Shown in pieces: positions 4,795-7,519 of a stretch of 7,519 nt of DNA. Under the pieces are notes generated by a model. It made no database searches. It had not been told where the DNA came from and saw only the letters and a program-made list of their open reading frames with translations. The translations under genes and the position numbers were made by a program. Each line of letters begins with the position of its first letter. The stretch's first letter is position 1. Origin of the DNA: Actinomycetes bacterium (GTDB taxonomy: Bacteria; Actinomycetota; Acidimicrobiia; Acidimicrobiales; RAAP-2). Where the stretch lies: positions 1 to 7,519 of the forward strand of contig JAJYPU010000089.1 in NCBI GenBank assembly GCA_021795095.1, given 5' to 3'.

Positions 4795-5955
4795 ATGGCC
4801 CGCCACCTCCTGGTGACCAACGATTATCTGCCTAAAACCGGCGGTATCCAGGTCTACCTTCACGAACTATGGCGCCGACTCGAGCCCGATCGAGCCGTCG
4901 TGCTGACGGCGTCGTCACATCCCGACGCCGCCGCGTTCGATGCGAGTAGCACCGTGGTCATCGAACGGGTAGCCGCCGAGACGCTCTTTCTCCCGACGTT
5001 GCGCGCGTTCGCCGCCATCGAGGCCGCGATCGAGCGCCACCAGCCCGAACTGGTCCTGCTCGACCCCGCCTGGCCTCTCGGACTGCTCGGGCCGCATCTC
5101 TCACGACCGTACGGCGTCGTATTGCACGGCGCCGAGGTCGCGATCCCGGGGCGGCTGCCACTGGTCGCGTCGTCACTCCGTCGAGTATTGCGCCACGCCT
5201 CGGTGGTGGTCAGCGCCGGTGGCTACCCGGAAGCCGAGGCTCGTCGCAACGTCGCCGAATGGATGCCGCCGGTCATCGCCGTGCCGCCCGGTGTCGATCC
5301 GCGGCGTTTCTCCCCGATCACGGCGGCTCAGCGTGGCGCCGTACGGGCGTCCCTCGGCGTTGCCGAGGACGCCTTGCTCGTGAGCTCGTATTCTCGACTC
5401 GTCCCTCGCAAGGGCATGGACACGCTGATCAAGGCCGCCGCCAAGCTGGCCCCAACGTTCCCGGCGCTCGAAGTCGTTATCGGCGGCGCGGGACGCGACC
5501 GCAGTCGACTCGAACGGTTGGCGAACTCACAACACGCGCCGGTTCGCTTCCTCGGACGCGTGCCCGACGCCGACCTCGGTCCATGGCTCGCGTCGAGCGA
5601 CCTCTTCGTCATGGACTGTCGAAGCCGTTGGTTCGGGTTCGAACAAGAGGGCTTTGGGATCGTCTTCCTCGAGGCCGCGGCCGCGGGTGTGGCCCAGGTC
5701 GCGGGCCGCTCGGGCGGTAGCCACGAACCCGTGGTCGATGGGCTGACCGGGGTCATCGTCGATAAGCCCCGTAGCGCCACGGCGCTCGCCACCACCATGT
5801 CGGACCTCTTCGGTGACCCCGAACGGCGCTCGGACATGGGGCATCGGGCCCGCGAGCTCGTGACGTCTCGCTTCGACTGGGACGTTCTCGCGGCTCGACT
5901 CTCAACTGGGCTCGCACCGTTCGATCTCTTCAAAGCGACCGAACGGTCAGCGTAA
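4795..5955 (+). CDS. GT4-family glycosyltransferase, PimB'-like
   Basis: A GT-B fold, retaining glycosyltransferase of 386 aa, full length for the family. In mycobacteria and corynebacteria PimB' adds the second mannose to phosphatidylinositol mannosides from GDP-mannose at the inner membrane face. The N-terminal acceptor domain has NDYLPKTGGIQVYLHEL (9-25) with the glycine-rich loop, and LHGAE at 110-114. The linker has PPGVDPRRF from 164. The donor domain has SRLVPRKG (200-207), whose Arg201 and Lys206 match the diphosphate-binding pair, and the EX7E motif with E285 and E293 in EGFGIVFLEAAA. The CRSRW stretch before it is PimB'-like. ATG 4795 fits a leaderless -10 box. The SRPBCC and glucokinase genes follow at once. 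The GT4 class is firm; acceptor and sugar are inferred. Confidence 0.93.
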   Translation: MARHLLVTNDYLPKTGGIQVYLHELWRRLEPDRAVVLTASSHPDAAAFDASSTVVIERVAAETLFLPTLRAFAAIEAAIERHQPELVLLDPAWPLGLLGPHLSRPYGVVLHGAEVAIPGRLPLVASSLRRVLRHASVVVSAGGYPEAEARRNVAEWMPPVIAVPPGVDPRRFSPITAAQRGAVRASLGVAEDALLVSSYSRLVPRKGMDTLIKAAAKLAPTFPALEVVIGGAGRDRSRLERLANSQHAPVRFLGRVPDADLGPWLASSDLFVMDCRSRWFGFEQEGFGIVFLEAAAAGVAQVAGRSGGSHEPVVDGLTGVIVDKPRSATALATTMSDLFGDPERRSDMGHRARELVTSRFDWDVLAARLSTGLAPFDLFKATERSA

Positions 5956-5963
5956 TGTGTCGT

Positions 5964-5971
5964 GGGGGAGG
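5964..5971 (+). promoter_or_regulatory. Ribosome binding site deciding the GTG 5976 start
   Basis: GGGGGAGG is the strongest Shine-Dalgarno in the window and ends 4 nt before GTG 5976. It outweighs the in-frame ATG at 5955, which overlaps the TAA of the glycosyltransferase by one base and would place this purine run inside the coding sequence. Confidence 0.6.
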
Positions 5972-5975
5972 ACAG

Positions 5976-6416
5976 GTGAGGCAACGCGCAACGGAGTCGA
6001 TCGTGGTGAACGCGCCGCCCCAGGACGTGTTCTCGGTGGTCATCGACGTCGAACGTTACGTTGAGTGGGTGAGCGAGGTGAAGAGTATTGAGGTCATCGA
6101 ACGCGACGCCGTCGGCCGACCGCTGGAGGTCGAGTTCCGCGCGGCCGCGTTCGGCCGTTCGACAACCTACGCGCTGCGTTACGACTACGGTCGCGCGCCC
6201 GACGAGCTCAACTGGTACCAGGCGGCGGGCGACATCACCGCCGACCTGCGAGGTCAGTACCGTTTCGAGCCCATCGACGGCGCCACCAACGTCGTGTACG
6301 ACCTCGAGGTGGATCTCGCGGTTCCGATACCCGCCTTCGTCAAAGCACGGGCCGCGCACCGGATCCAGTCCGAGGCGCTACGCGACTTGAAAGATCGGGT
6401 CGAGTCCCTGCGATGA
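5976..6416 (+). CDS. SRPBCC (START-like / polyketide cyclase-dehydrase) protein
   Basis: A cytoplasmic protein of 146 aa with the helix-grip fold that builds a deep hydrophobic pocket for lipids or other apolar ligands. The family opening is clear: ESIVVNAPPQDVFSVVIDVE, then RYVEWVSEVKSIEV, the usual pattern of first strand, short helices and the Tyr-x-x-Trp turn. Antiparallel strands follow (VEFRAAAFGRSTTYALRY, GQYRFEPI, TNVVYDLEVDL), then the long C-terminal helix from about residue 120. Ligand and reaction are unknown. I chose GTG 5976 from its strong Shine-Dalgarno; ATG 5955 would add seven residues. It overlaps the ROK kinase by ATGA. A related SRPBCC gene near a PimB'-like gene is known from other actinobacteria, which hints at an envelope-lipid role. 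Confidence 0.9.
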   Translation: MRQRATESIVVNAPPQDVFSVVIDVERYVEWVSEVKSIEVIERDAVGRPLEVEFRAAAFGRSTTYALRYDYGRAPDELNWYQAAGDITADLRGQYRFEPIDGATNVVYDLEVDLAVPIPAFVKARAAHRIQSEALRDLKDRVESLR

Positions 6417-7417
6417 GCGACGTCGCGATCGGCATTGATGTTGGCGGCACGAAGGCGTTGGCCGTCGTGGTCGACGCAGGCGGTCAGGTTCTCGAGGAAC
6501 TGCGTAGTGGGACCCCGCACGAGCACGACGCCGACCCTGGCGCGCGAGCGGCGGAGGTCGTCGCCGACCAGGTCATGGAGTTGTGCCGTCGCCAGGGACT
6601 CGACTCCCACCAGGTCCCCATCGGCATCGGACTGCCCGGCCTGTTGCGACGCGACGGCCACCTCGCTTTCGCCCCGAACCTGCAGAGTGCGTCCGGCGCC
6701 GACCTCGGTGCGCTCCTGGGCGAATCGCTGGGCAACGTCTCGATCAAGGTGGAGAACGACGCCAACTGTGCGGCCCTGGCCGAACATCGCTGGGGTGGGG
6801 GGCGCGGTGTGGATGACTTCGTGATGGTGACCCTCGGTACGGGAATCGGTGGCGGCGTGATCGCCGACGGTCAACTCGTTCGAGGGAGGAATGGGTTCGC
6901 CGGCGAGATTGGCCACATGGTGGTCGAGGCCCACGGCGCACCGTGCCGGTGCGGCGGGCACGGTTGCTGGGAGCGCTACGCGTCCGGGGGAGGCCTCGCC
7001 CGTCTCACGACGCTCGCGGCCCTGGGTGGGCGGTTGCCGACGCTGGTCGCTCGGGCCGGCGGCGCTGAGCTCGTTCGCGGCGAGGACGTGACCGCCGCGG
7101 CCGGCGAGGGGTTGGCCGAAGCACAGGCGGTGGTCGACGAGATGGGCTGGTGGCTCGCCCTCGGGCTGTCGAACCTCGTGGCGATCCTCGACACTGGACA
7201 CTTCGTGATTGGTGGCGGGCTCTCGCAAGTCGCTGACGTGTTCTTGCCCAGCACACGGCGGTACCTGGCCGAACTGGCCGAGGGATACGACGCCCGCGCG
7301 CCGATCTCGGTGGTGTCCTCGACGTTCGGTGGTCGCTCGGGCGCGACCGGGGCCGCGTTGGTGGCTATGGGGTTGCCACCAGATGTGACACCACTACGCA
7401 AGACTTCGAAGCAATGA
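6413..7417 (+). CDS. ROK-family glucokinase
   Basis: A cytoplasmic sugar kinase, probably ATP- or polyphosphate-dependent glucokinase, turning glucose into glucose-6-phosphate. All ROK landmarks are present in 334 aa: the phosphate loop DVGGTK at 9-14; ENDAN with catalytic base Asp116; GTGIGGG at 142-148; GEIGHM with Glu165 and His168; and the zinc-binding CRCGGHGCWE at 178-187, His168 and three Cys being the usual ligands. There is no N-terminal helix-turn-helix, so it is an enzyme, not a ROK repressor. Its ATG lies in an ATGA overlap with the SRPBCC gene, so translation is coupled. The body seems to end near GAALVAMGLP; the last dozen residues (PDVTPLRKTSKQ) may be supplied by the adjoining IS607-type element, whose recombinase ATG overlaps the TGA stop. 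Glucose as substrate is inferred. Confidence 0.94.
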   Translation: MSDVAIGIDVGGTKALAVVVDAGGQVLEELRSGTPHEHDADPGARAAEVVADQVMELCRRQGLDSHQVPIGIGLPGLLRRDGHLAFAPNLQSASGADLGALLGESLGNVSIKVENDANCAALAEHRWGGGRGVDDFVMVTLGTGIGGGVIADGQLVRGRNGFAGEIGHMVVEAHGAPCRCGGHGCWERYASGGGLARLTTLAALGGRLPTLVARAGGAELVRGEDVTAAAGEGLAEAQAVVDEMGWWLALGLSNLVAILDTGHFVIGGGLSQVADVFLPSTRRYLAELAEGYDARAPISVVSSTFGGRSGATGAALVAMGLPPDVTPLRKTSKQ

Positions 7418-7519
7418 ACTTGAGTGAGTGGGCAGACCGACAAGGGGTGCATCCCCAGATCGCCTATCGGTGGTTCCGAGAGGGGACATTGCCTGTGCCA
7501 GCGCGTCAGGTCGGCCGCT
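7373..7519 (+). mobile_element. Left end of an IS607-family element (right part outside the window)
   Basis: The presence of an IS607-type recombinase gene implies an element of the tnpA-tnpB type running out of the window. The left boundary is not seen directly. IS607 elements insert at GG and leave no target duplication or clear inverted repeats, so I place the edge tentatively after the GGGG at 7369-7372, where glucokinase similarity should be fading; the true edge could lie anywhere from there to about 7413. A perfect palindrome CTTCGAAG (7404-7411) stands just before the recombinase ATG. Confidence 0.55.
7414..7519 (+). CDS. tnpA: IS607-family serine recombinase (TnpA), N-terminal part
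   Basis: Only the first 35 residues lie in the window and the frame is open at the edge. They form the MerR-like helix-turn-helix found at the N-terminus of IS607 transposases, which precedes the serine resolvase domain: MNLSEWADRQGV, then AYRWFREGTLPVPA and RQVGR. This closely resembles the mycobacterial IS607-type resolvases as I remember them. The enzyme binds the element ends and moves it through a circular intermediate by serine recombination. A tnpB gene should follow. The ATG overlaps the glucokinase stop by ATGA, so the recombinase may be translated from the host operon's message. There is no good Shine-Dalgarno; GAAG ends 2 nt before the ATG, which is too close. Whether the gene is intact cannot be seen. 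Confidence 0.88.
   Translation, partial: MNLSEWADRQGVHPQIAYRWFREGTLPVPARQVGR

Noticed and set aside
5955..5975. ATG 5955 as the start of the SRPBCC gene
   Set aside because: The one-base TAATG overlap is attractive, but the strong GGGGGAGG would then lie inside the gene, and the added seven residues precede the normal family start.
6413..7417. ROK transcriptional repressor rather than kinase
   Set aside because: There is no N-terminal helix-turn-helix; the protein begins directly at the phosphate-binding DVGGTK motif and keeps the catalytic Asp and zinc motif.

Overview
The window is GC-rich bacterial DNA, most likely from an actinomycete-type (Actinomycetota) chromosome, possibly a member of Acidimicrobiia. 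The evidence is the frequent GTG starts, TANNNT -10 boxes placed exactly where a leaderless transcript would need them, an actinobacterial-type group II truncated haemoglobin, and a block of PimB'-like glycosyltransferase, SRPBCC protein and ROK glucokinase. The phylum is a fairly safe inference; the class is a guess.

Layout. Bases 1-257 hold no gene I can support. A conserved but uncharacterised 323-aa protein (258-1229, +) converges on a secreted DUF4232-like protein (1494-2123, -). Their 264-bp convergent gap holds two hairpins. A 476-bp gene-poor stretch (2124-2599) follows, then a tRNA-Gly(UCC) with encoded CCA (2600-2673, -). From there every gene is on the + strand: truncated haemoglobin trHbO (2724-3098), a two-helix membrane protein with a bacterial PH (DUF304-type) domain (3313-3870), three small CxxC proteins in a row (zinc ribbon 3904-4116, thioredoxin-fold protein 4123-4518, double-CxxC peptide 4562-4765), then a tight operon of GT4 glycosyltransferase (4795-5955), SRPBCC protein (5976-6416) and ROK glucokinase (6413-7417). 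The window ends inside an IS607-family serine recombinase whose ATG overlaps the glucokinase stop codon.

How the genes fit together. The last operon suggests cell-envelope glycolipid and sugar metabolism: a PimB'-like glycosyltransferase, a START-fold lipid-binding or cyclase-like protein, and a sugar kinase. The three CxxC proteins look like one transcription unit with a metal or thiol theme but no known role. Four genes carry a TANNNT hexamer ending exactly 6 nt before the chosen start codon, and this regularity decides two starts. The two points most worth following are this leaderless-promoter series and the IS607-type element fused onto the end of the glucokinase gene. I see no CRISPR array, no phage gene and no recognisable defence system.
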